From contig NZ_LMNS01000001.1 in NCBI RefSeq assembly GCF_001423405.1, positions 729,748 to 793,747 on the forward strand: a stretch of 64,000 nucleotides of DNA, in the 5' to 3' direction. Position numbers and translations under genes: made by a program. Below are positions 35,380 to 44,411 of this stretch, in pieces. Under the pieces are notes generated by a model. The model was not told the origin of the DNA. It ran no database searches and saw only the letters and a program-made list of their open reading frames with translations. The stretch is from Methylobacterium sp. Leaf123. GTDB lineage: Bacteria; Pseudomonadota; Alphaproteobacteria; Rhizobiales; Beijerinckiaceae. The stretch's first letter is position 1; the number at the start of each line of letters is the position of its first letter.

Positions 35380-37311
35380 ATGTCCAGCCCAGACTTGCCG
35401 CAGGCTGAACGCTCCGTCGAGACGGGGGCGGGGGGTGAAACCCGCCCGAGGGGCGCGGGCCCCGTGCCGCGGCCGGCCTCGTTCCGCCTGCGCCGCCTCG
35501 CGCTGGCCGGACCGACCCTGGCCATCGCCGCCGCCATCGCCACCCTGGCACTCGCGGCCTACGGGGTGCCGGAGACATGGCTCGGCCGCACCGTGCTCGG
35601 CCTCTTCGTCGTGCTGATGGCGTGGCAGAGCTTCACCGCGTGGCAGTATCTCTACGGGCTCATCGCCGCGCTGATGGGCGACCGCGCCCTCTCCGCTTTG
35701 GAGCGCCGCGCCGCAACGATCTCGACCCGTCCCACGGGCTTAAGCCGCACGGCGGCGGTGGTGGCGATCCATGCCGAGGACCCGCTCGCGGTGTTCGCTG
35801 CGATCCGCGTCATGGCCCGCTCGCTCCAGCGCGAGGGCGGCGACGGCTCGGACATCGACATCTTCGTCCTCTCCGATACCCGCGAGGGTGCGATCAGCGC
35901 GGTCGAGGAGCACGAATTCGCCCGCATTCAGGCTTGGAGCCAGCGCGAAGGCCGCGGCATGCCGCGCATCCGCTACCGCCGCCGCACCGACAATTCCGGC
36001 CGCAAGGCGGGCAACATCGCGGAGTTCTGCACCACCTACGGGCACGAATACGACTTCATGATCGTGCTCGACGCCGACAGTCTGATGACCGGCGCCGCCA
36101 TGCGCCGGCTCGCCCGGCTGATGGAGGAGAACCCGCGCACCGGCCTGATCCAGACCGTCTCCTACGCAGCTGGCCGCGACACGCTGTTCGCCCGCATCCA
36201 GCAATTCGCCGTGCGCCTCTACGCGCCCCTCTCCCTGCGCTGCCTCGAAACGTGGCAGGGGCCGGACGGCTCCTATTGGGGTCACAACGCGATCCTGCGC
36301 GTCGAGGCTTTCGCCAACAACGCCGAGCTTCCGGTGCTCTCGGGCAAGCCGCCGCTCGGGGGCGAGATCCTCTGCCACGACATCGTCGAGGGCGCGCTGC
36401 TGCGCCGCGCCGGCTGGGAAGTCCGCCTGCTGCCGGAGATGGGCGGCACCTGGGAGGAGATGCCGACCAACCTGATCGACCTGCTCGGGCGCGAGCGGCG
36501 CTGGTGCCAGGGCAACCTGCAACACATTCGCGTGCTGCCGATGAAGGGCCTGCTCGGTGCCAGCCGCTGGCATCTCGGCGTGGGCATCCTCGGCTATTGC
36601 GTCTACCCGCTCTGGATCGCCTTCCTCGGGCTCGGCACGTGGCAGGCGATGCGCTCGGGCGAACTCGGCCTGATCGGCTACGGCCTCGACGGCGGCAACG
36701 CGGCGGCCTTCGCGCTCGCCGCCCTCGTCATCACGGTGATGGCGCTGCCGAAGCTCCTGAGCCTCGGCTACGTCCTCGCCTCGGCCCAACGCCGGGCGGA
36801 TTTTGGCGGCACCCGCTCGCTGCTGGTGAGCGCCGCGCTCGAACAGGCGATCTGGGTGTTGCTCTGGCCGGTCATGGCGCTGTTCGCAGCGGGCGCCGTG
36901 GTGACGACCCTGTTCGGGCGGGTGGTCCGCTGGGACACGCAATCCCGCGACGATCGCAGCGTGCCGTGGAGAGAAGCGTTCCGCCTTCAGAGCGATTCGG
37001 TTGCGGCGGGCGGGGCGCTCGCGGTGCTGCTCGCCTTCGGCAATCCCTGGCTCGCCCTCTGGATGGCGCCGGTCGCCCTCGCTCTGCTGACGAGCCCGCT
37101 CCAGAGCGTGCTCACCAGCAGCACCCGTCTCGGCCTCGGCTCGAAGGCGCGCGGCCTCTTCCTCACCGAGGACGACACGCGCCCGGCTCCCGAACTGCTC
37201 GAACTGCACCAGAGCCGCAACGCCGGTGCCGAGCCGGCGGCGATCCCCGCCGCGGCGTCTCCGTGGCTCCCCGTGACCATCGACGAGGCACGCGCGCCGA
37301 CCCTGCGCTGA
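35380..37311 (+). CDS. opgH: glucan glucosyltransferase OpgH (MdoH)
   Basis: The protein has 643 residues from the ATG at 35380 (MSSPDLPQAERS); an earlier in-frame ATG at 35281 would overlap the divergent opgG. It is a multi-span inner-membrane family-2 glycosyltransferase. The catalytic DxD is VLDADSLMTG, the ED-type aspartate is in EILCHDIVEGA, and the Q-x-x-R-W-like segment is RRWCQGNL. Membrane helices occur near the N-terminus and after residue 390. It polymerises UDP-glucose into the backbone of periplasmic glucans and exports it. It is shorter than the E. coli enzyme, as in other alphaproteobacteria. Confidence 0.92.
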   Translation: MSSPDLPQAERSVETGAGGETRPRGAGPVPRPASFRLRRLALAGPTLAIAAAIATLALAAYGVPETWLGRTVLGLFVVLMAWQSFTAWQYLYGLIAALMGDRALSALERRAATISTRPTGLSRTAAVVAIHAEDPLAVFAAIRVMARSLQREGGDGSDIDIFVLSDTREGAISAVEEHEFARIQAWSQREGRGMPRIRYRRRTDNSGRKAGNIAEFCTTYGHEYDFMIVLDADSLMTGAAMRRLARLMEENPRTGLIQTVSYAAGRDTLFARIQQFAVRLYAPLSLRCLETWQGPDGSYWGHNAILRVEAFANNAELPVLSGKPPLGGEILCHDIVEGALLRRAGWEVRLLPEMGGTWEEMPTNLIDLLGRERRWCQGNLQHIRVLPMKGLLGASRWHLGVGILGYCVYPLWIAFLGLGTWQAMRSGELGLIGYGLDGGNAAAFALAALVITVMALPKLLSLGYVLASAQRRADFGGTRSLLVSAALEQAIWVLLWPVMALFAAGAVVTTLFGRVVRWDTQSRDDRSVPWREAFRLQSDSVAAGGALAVLLAFGNPWLALWMAPVALALLTSPLQSVLTSSTRLGLGSKARGLFLTEDDTRPAPELLELHQSRNAGAEPAAIPAAASPWLPVTIDEARAPTLR

Positions 37312-37355
37312 GCCTTCCGCGCCGGATCGGATTCCGGTTCGGCGTCGGACAGAAA

Positions 37356-37380
37356 CTCTCGGCCGCTCGCGAGCCGAGAG
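37356..37380. terminator. hairpin between convergent opgH and the next gene
   Basis: CTCTCGGC (37356-37363) pairs perfectly with GCCGAGAG (37373-37380) around a nine-base loop. It lies 44 bases after the opgH stop and 24 before the opposite stop. There is no long T run; moderate support. Confidence 0.55.
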
Positions 37381-37404
37381 CTTCGGTGCGGATGATCCGA
37401 CGGA

Positions 37405-37866
37405 CTACTTGTTCTCAAGCACCTCGATCGGGTTGGTGCGCTGGGTCGGAGCGGGCTCGCGGGTAAGGGTGCTCCCGCCCTTCTGGTCACGGGTCGCCGC
37501 GCTGCCATCGGATTTGGCCGAGGGGTCGAGGGCCGGCTGCGACGGGACCGTGCCGCTCGCGAGTTCGAGGCAGGTCAGCAGCTCGACATAGGACGGGAAG
37601 CCGCCGGCCTGGAATTGCTGCGAGCATTGCGTCTTGGCCGCAGACGGAAACTGGCTCCAGCGCGTCTTCAAATCCCGCTCGGCGCCGCGCTCGGAATTGA
37701 GGCAGGCATCCGGGCTGACCGTGTCGCTCAGCGTCTTCTGCACCCGCTGCGCCGATTGGCAGGTCGCTTCGACGTCGAGCTTCGGCGGTCCGTCCTCGGC
37801 CTGCGCTGCGCCGCAGACTAGGCCGAGGGAGAGGGCGGCGAGGAGGAAGGGCGTCGGATTCATCAT
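37405..37866 (-). CDS. secreted Cys-containing protein of unknown function
   Basis: The protein has 153 residues (MMNPTPFLLAALSLGLVCGAAQAED), with a signal peptide ending AQA. The mature region contains ATCQSAQRV, DACLNSERGAE, TQCSQQFQ and LLTCLELA, that is four cysteines placed so that two disulfides could form in a small helical domain. The C-terminus is low-complexity (SAATRDQKGGSTLTRE). I do not recognise a named family; similar short Cys-containing periplasmic proteins are common in rhizobial-type genomes. It stands alone between convergent and same-strand neighbours. Confidence 0.65.
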   Translation of the reverse strand: MMNPTPFLLAALSLGLVCGAAQAEDGPPKLDVEATCQSAQRVQKTLSDTVSPDACLNSERGAERDLKTRWSQFPSAAKTQCSQQFQAGGFPSYVELLTCLELASGTVPSQPALDPSAKSDGSAATRDQKGGSTLTREPAPTQRTNPIEVLENK

Positions 37867-37956
37867 GGCGGCTCGCGTTCCGGTTGGGGCTCGTTGCCCC
37901 GGCAACGCACGGAGCCCCGCAACGGCCACGCGCCCTCCACAAAATTCGGCGGGGCG

Positions 37957-39174
37957 TCAGCCCGTCGGGCCGTGTGCGCCCGTCAGCGCCGCGTCGAGAT
38001 CGCGAAACAGGTCGTCCGGATCCTCGATACCAGTGGAGAGACGCAACAGGTCGGGCGGGCAGGGGGTGCCCGGCCCCTCGACGGAGGCGCGGTGTTCGAT
38101 GAGGCTCTCCACGCCGCCGAGCGAGGTGGCCCGCTTCCACAGAGCCACCCGCGCGGCGGTCGCGATCGCCGCCGCCTCGCCGCCGGCCACGCGGATCGAG
38201 AGCAGGTAGCCGAACCCGTTCGTCATCTGCCGCGCGGCAACCGCGTGGCCGGGATGGTCGGGCAGCCCTGGATAGAGCACCGCGCTCACGAGCGGATGCG
38301 CAGAGAGGCGCTGCGCGAGGTGGAGCGCCCCGGCGCTCTGGGCGGCGGCGCGCAGGGGCAACGTGCGCAGGCCCCGCATCAGCAAGTACGCCTCGAACGG
38401 GCCGAGGATCGCGCCCCAGCCGCCACGGATCGCCACGAGACGATCCCAGAACGCATCCTTGCGCGCCCCGGCCAGGACGCCGGCCACTACATCGGAATGG
38501 CCGTTCAGGATCTTGGTGGCCGAATGCATCACGATGTCGGCCCCGAGCGTGAGCGGCCGGGTGAGGATCGGGCTCGCGGCGGTCGAGTCCACCACAACCC
38601 GCGCCTCGGCGGCGTGGGCGATCTCGGCGATGCGGGCGATGTCGGTGACGGTGCAGAGCGGGTTACCCGGAGTCTCGATCCAGACGAGCCGGGTCTTGCC
38701 GGGCCGGATCGCGGACCGCACGGCCTCCGGGTCGTCCATCGGCACGAAATCGACCGCGAGATCGAGGCGCGGCGCCTCCTGCTGCAGCCAGCGGCGCAGG
38801 CCCCAGTACATGACTTCGGGCGCGACCACGTGGTCGCCGCGCTCCAGCGCGCAGAACACGGCCGACGCCGCGGCCATGCCGGAGCCGAACAGCAGGGCGC
38901 CCGCCTCCGCCCGTTCGAGCGCGGCGATCACGTCCTCCGCCTCGCGGGTCGTGGCGTTGTCGGGCCGGGCGTAGACGAAACCGGAGCGGTAGGCGTTGTC
39001 GGGGTCGCGCAGAAAGGTGGTCGAGAGATGCAGCGGCGGCACCACCGCCCGCGTCGCCGGATCGACCCGGCCGAGCGCCTGCGCGGCCAGCGTCGCCGGG
39101 CGCCATGCCTCGGGCGACAGCGCCTCGGAGGGGGCTGCATCGGAATCGCCGTGAGGCGCGTTGGACCGGCTCAT
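37957..39174 (-). CDS. trans-sulfuration-type PLP enzyme (Cys/Met metabolism family)
   Basis: The protein has 405 residues from the ATG at 39174 (GAGAGGAAACCC upstream). The cystathionine gamma-synthase/beta-lyase family pattern is clear: YARPDNATTREAEDVIAAL, ALLFGSGMAAASAVF, the active-site Lys in HSATKILNGHSDVV, and STGIEDPDDLFRDLD at the end. These enzymes make or cleave cystathionine or handle related sulfur amino acids. The usual RP-x-NPT form is RPDNAT here, and the sequence does not separate synthase from lyase. It is divergent from tspO with 97 bases between the starts. Confidence 0.88.
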   Translation of the reverse strand: MSRSNAPHGDSDAAPSEALSPEAWRPATLAAQALGRVDPATRAVVPPLHLSTTFLRDPDNAYRSGFVYARPDNATTREAEDVIAALERAEAGALLFGSGMAAASAVFCALERGDHVVAPEVMYWGLRRWLQQEAPRLDLAVDFVPMDDPEAVRSAIRPGKTRLVWIETPGNPLCTVTDIARIAEIAHAAEARVVVDSTAASPILTRPLTLGADIVMHSATKILNGHSDVVAGVLAGARKDAFWDRLVAIRGGWGAILGPFEAYLLMRGLRTLPLRAAAQSAGALHLAQRLSAHPLVSAVLYPGLPDHPGHAVAARQMTNGFGYLLSIRVAGGEAAAIATAARVALWKRATSLGGVESLIEHRASVEGPGTPCPPDLLRLSTGIEDPDDLFRDLDAALTGAHGPTG

Positions 39175-39271
39175 GGGTTTCCTCTCTCGATGTCGGATGG
39201 AGATGCCGGCTTGAGCGAATCCGCCGGAGCGGGCAAGGCGGAGAAATGAGCGACGGAGCATTGCACAGCGC

Positions 39272-39787
39272 ATGAGCGCATTGGACATCCCCGAGCGGCC
39301 GGCCCTGCCGCCGATCCCACGGCTCGCCGCCGCGATCCTCCCCGTCATCCTCGTGACGGCGGTGGGCTCGCTCTCGACCGGCGCCAATATCGAGGAGTGG
39401 TACACGACGATCCGCAAGCCGGCCTTCAACCCGCCGAACTGGGTGTTCCCCCTGGCCTGGACCGTCCTCTACGCCCTGATCGCCGTCTCGCTTTGGCGAC
39501 TGCTCGGCGCGCGCCCGGTGCCGGGGCCCGCCCGGAAAGCGTGGTGGCTGGCACTGGCCGCCTTCGGTGCGCAGCTCGTCCTCAACGCAGCCTGGACGCC
39601 GGTCTTCTTCGCCGCCCACCAGCTCGGCCTCGCGCTGATCGTCGCGCTCGCCATGCTCGTGATGATTCTGTGGACGATCCGCCTGTCATGGCGCTTCGAT
39701 CGGGCCGCCGCGTGGCTGCTCGTGCCCTACGCCGCCTGGGTGGCGTTCGCCTGCCTGCTGAACGGAACGATCTGGCAGATGAACTGA
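39272..39787 (+). CDS. tspO: TspO/MBR-family membrane protein
   Basis: The protein has 171 residues with five membrane helices and the Trp/Pro-rich pattern of the family: WYTTIRKPAFNPPNWVFPLAWTVLY split over two helices, LNAAWTPVFF and YAAWVAFACLLNGTIW. TspO proteins bind tetrapyrroles and cholesterol-like ligands. In photosynthetic alphaproteobacteria they modulate pigment gene expression, so a link to the carotenoid/bacteriochlorophyll physiology of pink methylotrophs is plausible but inferred. The N-terminus is about 15 residues longer than usual; a downstream start is not evident. Confidence 0.93.
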   Translation: MSALDIPERPALPPIPRLAAAILPVILVTAVGSLSTGANIEEWYTTIRKPAFNPPNWVFPLAWTVLYALIAVSLWRLLGARPVPGPARKAWWLALAAFGAQLVLNAAWTPVFFAAHQLGLALIVALAMLVMILWTIRLSWRFDRAAAWLLVPYAAWVAFACLLNGTIWQMN

Positions 39788-39872
39788 GACCCGAAAGCGC
39801 CTGGCGACGAAGCCGTCGCGTCTATGCAAAGACCTTGGGGCGTCGGCCTGATGCCTCGGGCCGGATAAGGCT

Positions 39873-40238
39873 TTAGGCCGCCAGCGCCCGCGTTACCGTG
39901 GAGCGCAGGTCGGCCAGGGAGAAGGGCTTGGTCAGCACGTCGGTGACGATGGCGTCGAGGCCGCGGGCGCGCTCGCGCTGGTCGGCAAAGCCCGTCATCA
40001 GCAGGATCGTGAGATCGGGATAGTCGCGCTTGGCCGCGAGCGACAGCGCGATGCCGTCCATCAGCGGCATGCGGATATCGGTCAACATCAGATCGAAGCC
40101 GCCGCCGGCCTCCGACAGGCGGTCGAGGCCGTCGCTGCCGTCGATGGCGGTGACGACGGTGTGACCGTCCAACTCCAGCCCGCGCTTGAGGAAGCCGCGA
40201 ACCGTATCCTCGTCATCCACGAGCAGGATGCGCGCCAT
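39873..40238 (-). CDS. cpdR: CpdR-like single-domain response regulator
   Basis: The protein has 121 residues from the ATG at 40238. The whole protein is a receiver: acidic pair in LLVDDEDTVRGFL, phospho-Asp in LMLTDIRMPLMDGI, switch Thr in LLMTGFADQRERA and Lys in VLTKPFSLADL. This matches CpdR of Caulobacter-type cell-cycle control, which when unphosphorylated helps ClpXP degrade targets. The ending LRSTVTRALAA has the small Ala-Ala tail seen in CpdR. CckA/ChpT, its usual phosphodonors, are elsewhere. The gene is isolated, convergent with tspO. Confidence 0.88.
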   Translation of the reverse strand: MARILLVDDEDTVRGFLKRGLELDGHTVVTAIDGSDGLDRLSEAGGGFDLMLTDIRMPLMDGIALSLAAKRDYPDLTILLMTGFADQRERARGLDAIVTDVLTKPFSLADLRSTVTRALAA

Positions 40239-40401
40239 GGTCGGGCGTCCTCTACCGTTCCTTTGATATTGATCGTCGCGCCCGACTGACCGCAGGTACG
40301 CGCGGCCTGTCAAGCCTCATGCGCCGACAGAGTTCCATCGGCGGTCGATTTGCAGCAAGTCTCGCGTTCTTATCAGGAATTTGCCGGACCGGGATTGACG
40401 G

Positions 40402-40971
40402 TCAGGCGCCGCCGAACAAGTCCGCGTCGCTGCTATCGTAGTCCACGAGGCCGACGAAGGGGAGCTGACGGAAGGCGTGGGCGGCGTCCATTCCGTACCC
40501 GACGACGAACACATCCGGGCAGGTGAAACCGACGAAATCCGCGTCGATCGTCACGGCCCGCTTGCCCGGCTTCTCGAGCAGCACCGCGGTCAGCACGCGC
40601 TTGGCGCCGCGGGCCATCAGCAGATCCTTGGCGAAGACGACGGTGCGGCCGGATTCGAGGATGTCGTCGACCAGCAGCACGTCACGCCCGCGCACCTCGC
40701 TCTGCACGTCGCGCAGAATCTCTACCTGGCCGGAGGAAACGGTGGAGTTGCGGTAGCTGGAGAGGTGCACGAACTCGACCTGCGGCGAGAGCCCGGCCCG
40801 GTGGAGCGAGCGCAGCAGGTCGGCGGCGAACATGAAGCTGCCCTTGAGCACCGCGACGACGAGCAGATTCTCGGGCTTGGCCGCGACGATCTCGACAGCC
40901 AACTCGTCGTTGCGCTTGGCGATCGCCGCCTCGTCGAACAGGACACGGACGCGTTTCGATGCGGTGCTCAT
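40402..40971 (-). CDS. hpt: hypoxanthine phosphoribosyltransferase
   Basis: The protein has 189 residues from the ATG at 40971. The PRPP-binding loop VLLVDDILESGRTV, the flexible-loop region SSYRNSTVSSGQVEI, VLKGSFMFAADLLR near the N-terminus, and DFVGFTCPDVFVVGYGMD at the base-binding end are diagnostic of Hpt. It salvages hypoxanthine (and usually guanine) to the nucleotides in the cytoplasm. It is a single gene, divergent from parDE with 216 bases between starts. An upstream in-frame extension exists but has no matching family sequence. Confidence 0.94.
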   Translation of the reverse strand: MSTASKRVRVLFDEAAIAKRNDELAVEIVAAKPENLLVVAVLKGSFMFAADLLRSLHRAGLSPQVEFVHLSSYRNSTVSSGQVEILRDVQSEVRGRDVLLVDDILESGRTVVFAKDLLMARGAKRVLTAVLLEKPGKRAVTIDADFVGFTCPDVFVVGYGMDAAHAFRQLPFVGLVDYDSSDADLFGGA

Positions 40972-41187
40972 GCGGCTCGTGATGTTTTCGCTGAATGTCC
41001 GTCGGCGCGAACCGCCCTCGGCCGTGCCACGGGCCACCATACCATGCGTGGCGGGCTCCGCCAGCGTTGCAAGGCCGACGGACCAAGGACAGCCGTTGAT
41101 AGATCGACGCAATGTATCAGGCCGCCTCGTGGGCACGCGGTCGGATTTTATGCTACTCGGCCCCCCGGACAAACCACGAGACCTGGC

Positions 41188-41478
41188 ATGCCGTCGGCCG
41201 AAAAGATCAGCATCACCATGACGCCCGAACAACTCCGGGTGGTGCGCGAGAGCGTCGCTGCGGGCGAGTACGCCTCGACCAGCGAGGTGCTGCGTGCCGC
41301 GCTACGGCTCTGGCAACGCCAGCGTCAGGAAGATGCCGAGCGCCTCGACGTCATCCGTGCCCGCATCCGCAACGCGCTGGATGATCCGCAATCGGACCTC
41401 ACCGGCGAGGACGTGCGGGCGCATCTCAGGGCGCTTCACGCGGCAGCCGTCGAGGCGCAGCGGAATGAAGCGCCTTGA
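41188..41478 (+). CDS. parD: ParD-type antitoxin
   Basis: The protein has 96 residues. The N-terminal ribbon-helix-helix is visible: KISITMTPEQLRVVRESVAAGEY then STSEVLRAALRLWQRQ, as in ParD/CopG antitoxins. The C-terminal half (DDPQSDLTGEDVRAHL) wraps the toxin. It overlaps the toxin gene by 14 bases. The pair should bind its own promoter in the 216-base region shared with hpt and repress itself; I see no certain operator. Chromosomal parDE modules are common in this group. Confidence 0.88.
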   Translation: MPSAEKISITMTPEQLRVVRESVAAGEYASTSEVLRAALRLWQRQRQEDAERLDVIRARIRNALDDPQSDLTGEDVRAHLRALHAAAVEAQRNEAP

Positions 41479-41794
41479 GGTCACCTACCGGAATGCGGCT
41501 GAGGCCGATCTTCTCCGGATCTACCGATGGGTCCACGAGGCTGGCCTCAGCCCCGACATTGCCAACGGCTTCCTGAACCGGCTCCTTGAACGGTGCGACC
41601 AGATCGGCGACGCGCCGCATGGCGGCCGTGCTCGCGATGATCTGGAGCCCGGCCTGCGCACGGTGCCGTTCGAGCATTCGGCCGTGATCGCCTACCGGGT
41701 CGAAGCCGACAGGGCGCGCGTCGTCAACGTCTTCTACGGCGGCCGGGATTTCGAGGCTCTGTACCGTGATCACGCACCGGACGGCGACGCGTGA
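41465..41794 (+). CDS. parE: ParE-type toxin
   Basis: The protein has 109 residues from the ATG at 41465. The family pattern is seen: VTYRNAAEADLLRIYRWV, GGRARDDLEPGLRTVPFEHSAVIAYRVE, then RVVNVFYGGRDFEAL. ParE toxins inhibit DNA gyrase and are held inactive by ParD. The conserved Arg of the C-terminal strand region is present (GLRTVPF). Start overlap with parD supports coupled production. It ends 15 bases before the convergent zinc-ribbon gene. Confidence 0.88.
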   Translation: MKRLEVTYRNAAEADLLRIYRWVHEAGLSPDIANGFLNRLLERCDQIGDAPHGGRARDDLEPGLRTVPFEHSAVIAYRVEADRARVVNVFYGGRDFEALYRDHAPDGDA

Positions 41795-41809
41795 CGCCGC
41801 GGCGCAATC

Positions 41810-42562
41810 CTAATGGGTCTCACCGGCTGCCGTGGCGCTGGCGGCTTGATCCGAAAAGCGCACCTCGACCTGCCGGCCCTTCTCGGGGGGAGCCGAGAGG
41901 CTCGCTTTGAACCGCGCCCGCTCACCGGGTTCCAGGGCGGCGCGCGGACCCGGAACGGTCCAGCGGTAGAGCGACTGCCCCCCGGCATCGCGGACCTCGA
42001 CCTCGATCGCCGGGACGGCGACGCGCTCGCGGGCCACCGCGACGAGATCCCCTTCCACGACGAGCCGGGCGGGGTTGGTCCCGTCGGCAGCGACCTGAAA
42101 CGCGGCGATGTCGGCCAGATCGATGCCGCGCAGGTTCACCGGCAGGCCGACGCGGGCGAACAGCCCCGCCGTCTGCGGCATCGCCCGCACGACGCTGGCG
42201 CGCGCGAGGAGCGCCAGGGGCAGGGCGGCGGCGAGGACGAGGCAGGCAGCGAGTGCCGGGGAGAGGCGTCGGGCCTTGCGCTTCGGCTTGCCCCGTTTGG
42301 CGGCCTTGCCGGTGCTCGGCCGCGGACGGGGCACGGGTTCGTCGGCCGGGGCTTCAGCTTGCGGCGCCGGCTCCGGTGGAGCGGCGCTGGTTTCGGGCTC
42401 CTCGGCCGCCGACATCTCGTCGAACATCGCGGCCACCACCTCGTCGGACGAGATGAACCACGTCTCGCGGCAGGCCGCGCAGCGCACCGAGCGCCCGCTG
42501 GTGCCGACGCGGTCGGCATCGATGCGATACTCGCTGGCGCAGGCCGGGCAGACGATCAGCAT
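41810..42562 (-). CDS. zinc-ribbon membrane protein (MJ0042-type finger, DUF3426-like)
   Basis: The protein has 250 residues. The N-terminal zinc ribbon is CPACASEYRID with CAACRETW at residues 5-35. An acidic Pro/Glu linker follows, then a basic stretch (KAAKRGKPKRKARR), one membrane helix (LAACLVLAAALPLALLA, about 108-125) and a periplasmic beta domain ending near residue 240 (SLYRWTVPGPRAALEPGERARF split over two strands). This layout is common in alphaproteobacteria, where the gene often sits next to ftsEX, as here (divergent, 158 bases). Function is unknown; a link to division or envelope is inferred from position. Confidence 0.88.
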   Translation of the reverse strand: MLIVCPACASEYRIDADRVGTSGRSVRCAACRETWFISSDEVVAAMFDEMSAAEEPETSAAPPEPAPQAEAPADEPVPRPRPSTGKAAKRGKPKRKARRLSPALAACLVLAAALPLALLARASVVRAMPQTAGLFARVGLPVNLRGIDLADIAAFQVAADGTNPARLVVEGDLVAVARERVAVPAIEVEVRDAGGQSLYRWTVPGPRAALEPGERARFKASLSAPPEKGRQVEVRFSDQAASATAAGETH

Positions 42563-42720
42563 GGGATGGGGTAAGCCGCGTCGGTGTCAGGTCCCGGCAG
42601 CGGGTTGCCGCGCTCTCGAAAAGGACACAAACGTTCTCCCCGAGTAGGGTTAACCGGCGGTGAAGCCGGGTATGGCACAAAAGGTTCTGTGTCGCGTGCG
42701 AAGCGTGGAGTGAGCGGGCC

Positions 42721-43434
42721 GTGTCGGCTGGGATGAAAACGGGCAGCCTCCTGTCCGGCGCGGAGGAGCCCGTCGTCCGGTTCGAGAGCGTCGGCATGCG
42801 CTACGGCCTCGGGCCGGAGGTGCTGTCCGATGTGAGCTTCGAGATCGCGCCGCACTCCTTTCAGTTCCTCACCGGCCCGTCCGGCGCGGGCAAGACGACG
42901 CTGCTGCGCCTGATCCTGCTCTCGGTGCGCCCGACCCGCGGCATCGTCTCGGTGTTCGGCCGGGAGGTGAGCGGCATCTCCAACGACGCGCTCACGGGCC
43001 TGCGCCGCCGCATGGGCGTGGTGTTCCAGGATTTCCGCCTGCTCGATCACCTCACCACCTACGAGAACGTGGCGCTGCCCCTGCGGGTGCAGGAGCGGGC
43101 GGAGGCGAGCTACCGGGCGGAGGTCGTCGAATTGCTGCGCTGGGTCGGTTTGGGCGAGCGCATGCACGTCCTGCCGCCGCTCTTGTCGGGCGGCGAGAAG
43201 CAACGCGCGGCGATCGCGCGGGCCCTGATCGCGCGGCCGGAATTGCTGCTGGCCGACGAGCCCACCGGCAACGTCGATCCGAGCCTCGCCCGGCGCCTGC
43301 TGCGGCTGTTCATGGAGTTGAACCGGCTCGGCACCTCGGTGGTGATCGCCACCCACGATTACGGCTTGATGGATCTGGTCGAGGCGCGCCGCATGGTGCT
43401 CGCCGATGGCCGGCTGCGGGTGGAAGGCCCATGA
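42721..43434 (+). CDS. ftsE: cell-division ABC ATPase FtsE
   Basis: The protein has 237 residues from GTG at 42721 (an ATG lies 12 bases further in). Walker A is GPSGAGKTTLL, the signature is LLSGGEKQRAAIARA, Walker B is LLLADEPTGNVD and the switch His is in IATHDYGL. The D-loop N-V-D and the Q-loop FQDFRLL are typical of FtsE. With FtsX it activates periplasmic cell-wall hydrolases at the septum. Its stop overlaps the ftsX start by 4 bases. The N-terminal dozen residues are variable. Confidence 0.94.
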   Translation: MSAGMKTGSLLSGAEEPVVRFESVGMRYGLGPEVLSDVSFEIAPHSFQFLTGPSGAGKTTLLRLILLSVRPTRGIVSVFGREVSGISNDALTGLRRRMGVVFQDFRLLDHLTTYENVALPLRVQERAEASYRAEVVELLRWVGLGERMHVLPPLLSGGEKQRAAIARALIARPELLLADEPTGNVDPSLARRLLRLFMELNRLGTSVVIATHDYGLMDLVEARRMVLADGRLRVEGP

Positions 43435-44411
43435 CCGAGCTGCGCTCCCCCGCCCGGAGCGGCGCGACCGCGGCGAAAGCGGCGGCACCCGCGTCCGAGC
43501 CGCCGCTTCCGGCCAACCTGCGCCGCAACGCGCCCCTGGTGCCGACGGATTCCGCCGCGAGCCGGGCGCTGGCAGCGGTCATCGCCATCCTCACCTTCCT
43601 CGCCGCACTCTGCGCGGGTGCGGCGGAGATCGCCGTCTCCAGCGCCAGCCAGTGGCAGGGAAGCGTCGCGCAGGAGGTCACGGTGCAGATCCGGCCCGGA
43701 GCCGGACGCGACATCGAGGCGGACGTGAAGCGGGCCGAAAGCCTCGCCCGCGCCGCGCCGGGCATCGCCGGGGCGCGCATCTTCTCCAAGGCGGAATCCG
43801 AGCGGCTGCTCGAACCCTGGCTCGGCAGCGGCCTCGACATGTCGGACCTGCCGGTTCCGCGCCTGATCGCCCTGACGCTCACGAGCGACCGGAGCCCCGA
43901 CCTCGCCGGATTACGCACCGCGCTCACCGAGGCGCTTCCGGGCGTGGCCAGCCTCGACGACCACGCGCTCTGGCTTCAGCGTCTCTCGACCATGGCCAAC
44001 ACCTTCGCCGGCATCGGCATCGGCATTGTGCTTCTCGTGCTGTTCGCCACCGGGCTCGCCGTGGTCTTCGCCACCCGCGGCGCCATGGCCGGCAACCGCG
44101 AGGTGGTCGAGGTGTTGCACTTCGTGGGCGCCGACGACGACTACATCGCCAAGGCCTTTCAGAGCCGCTTCTTCCGCCTCGGCTTGAGGGGAGGGGCGCT
44201 GGGTGCCGGCGCCGCACTTCTGACCTGCGCGCTGGCCGGCCTGTTCGCCCGGATGGTGCGCTCGGGGCCGGCGGGCGACGAGATCGAGGCCCTGTTCGGA
44301 ACCTTCCAGATCGGCTGGCGGGGTTACGCGATGATCGTGCTCATCGGCGTCATCGCCTCCCTCGTCACGGCGGCCGTGTCGCGCTTCACCGTGCGCCGGT
44401 TCCTCCGATAG
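43431..44411 (+). CDS. ftsX: cell-division membrane protein FtsX
   Basis: The protein has 326 residues. TM1 is about 46-66 (LAAVIAILTFLAALCAGAAEIAV in part). A periplasmic loop of about 110 residues follows (QEVTVQIRPGAGRDIEADVK). Three further helices come near 185-210, 245-265 and 295-320. It is longer at the N-terminus than E. coli FtsX, with a Pro/Ala-rich cytoplasmic tail, as usual in alphaproteobacteria. It forms a complex with FtsE and signals to amidase activators. The upstream overlap with ftsE confirms the operon. Confidence 0.92.
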   Translation: MTELRSPARSGATAAKAAAPASEPPLPANLRRNAPLVPTDSAASRALAAVIAILTFLAALCAGAAEIAVSSASQWQGSVAQEVTVQIRPGAGRDIEADVKRAESLARAAPGIAGARIFSKAESERLLEPWLGSGLDMSDLPVPRLIALTLTSDRSPDLAGLRTALTEALPGVASLDDHALWLQRLSTMANTFAGIGIGIVLLVLFATGLAVVFATRGAMAGNREVVEVLHFVGADDDYIAKAFQSRFFRLGLRGGALGAGAALLTCALAGLFARMVRSGPAGDEIEALFGTFQIGWRGYAMIVLIGVIASLVTAAVSRFTVRRFLR

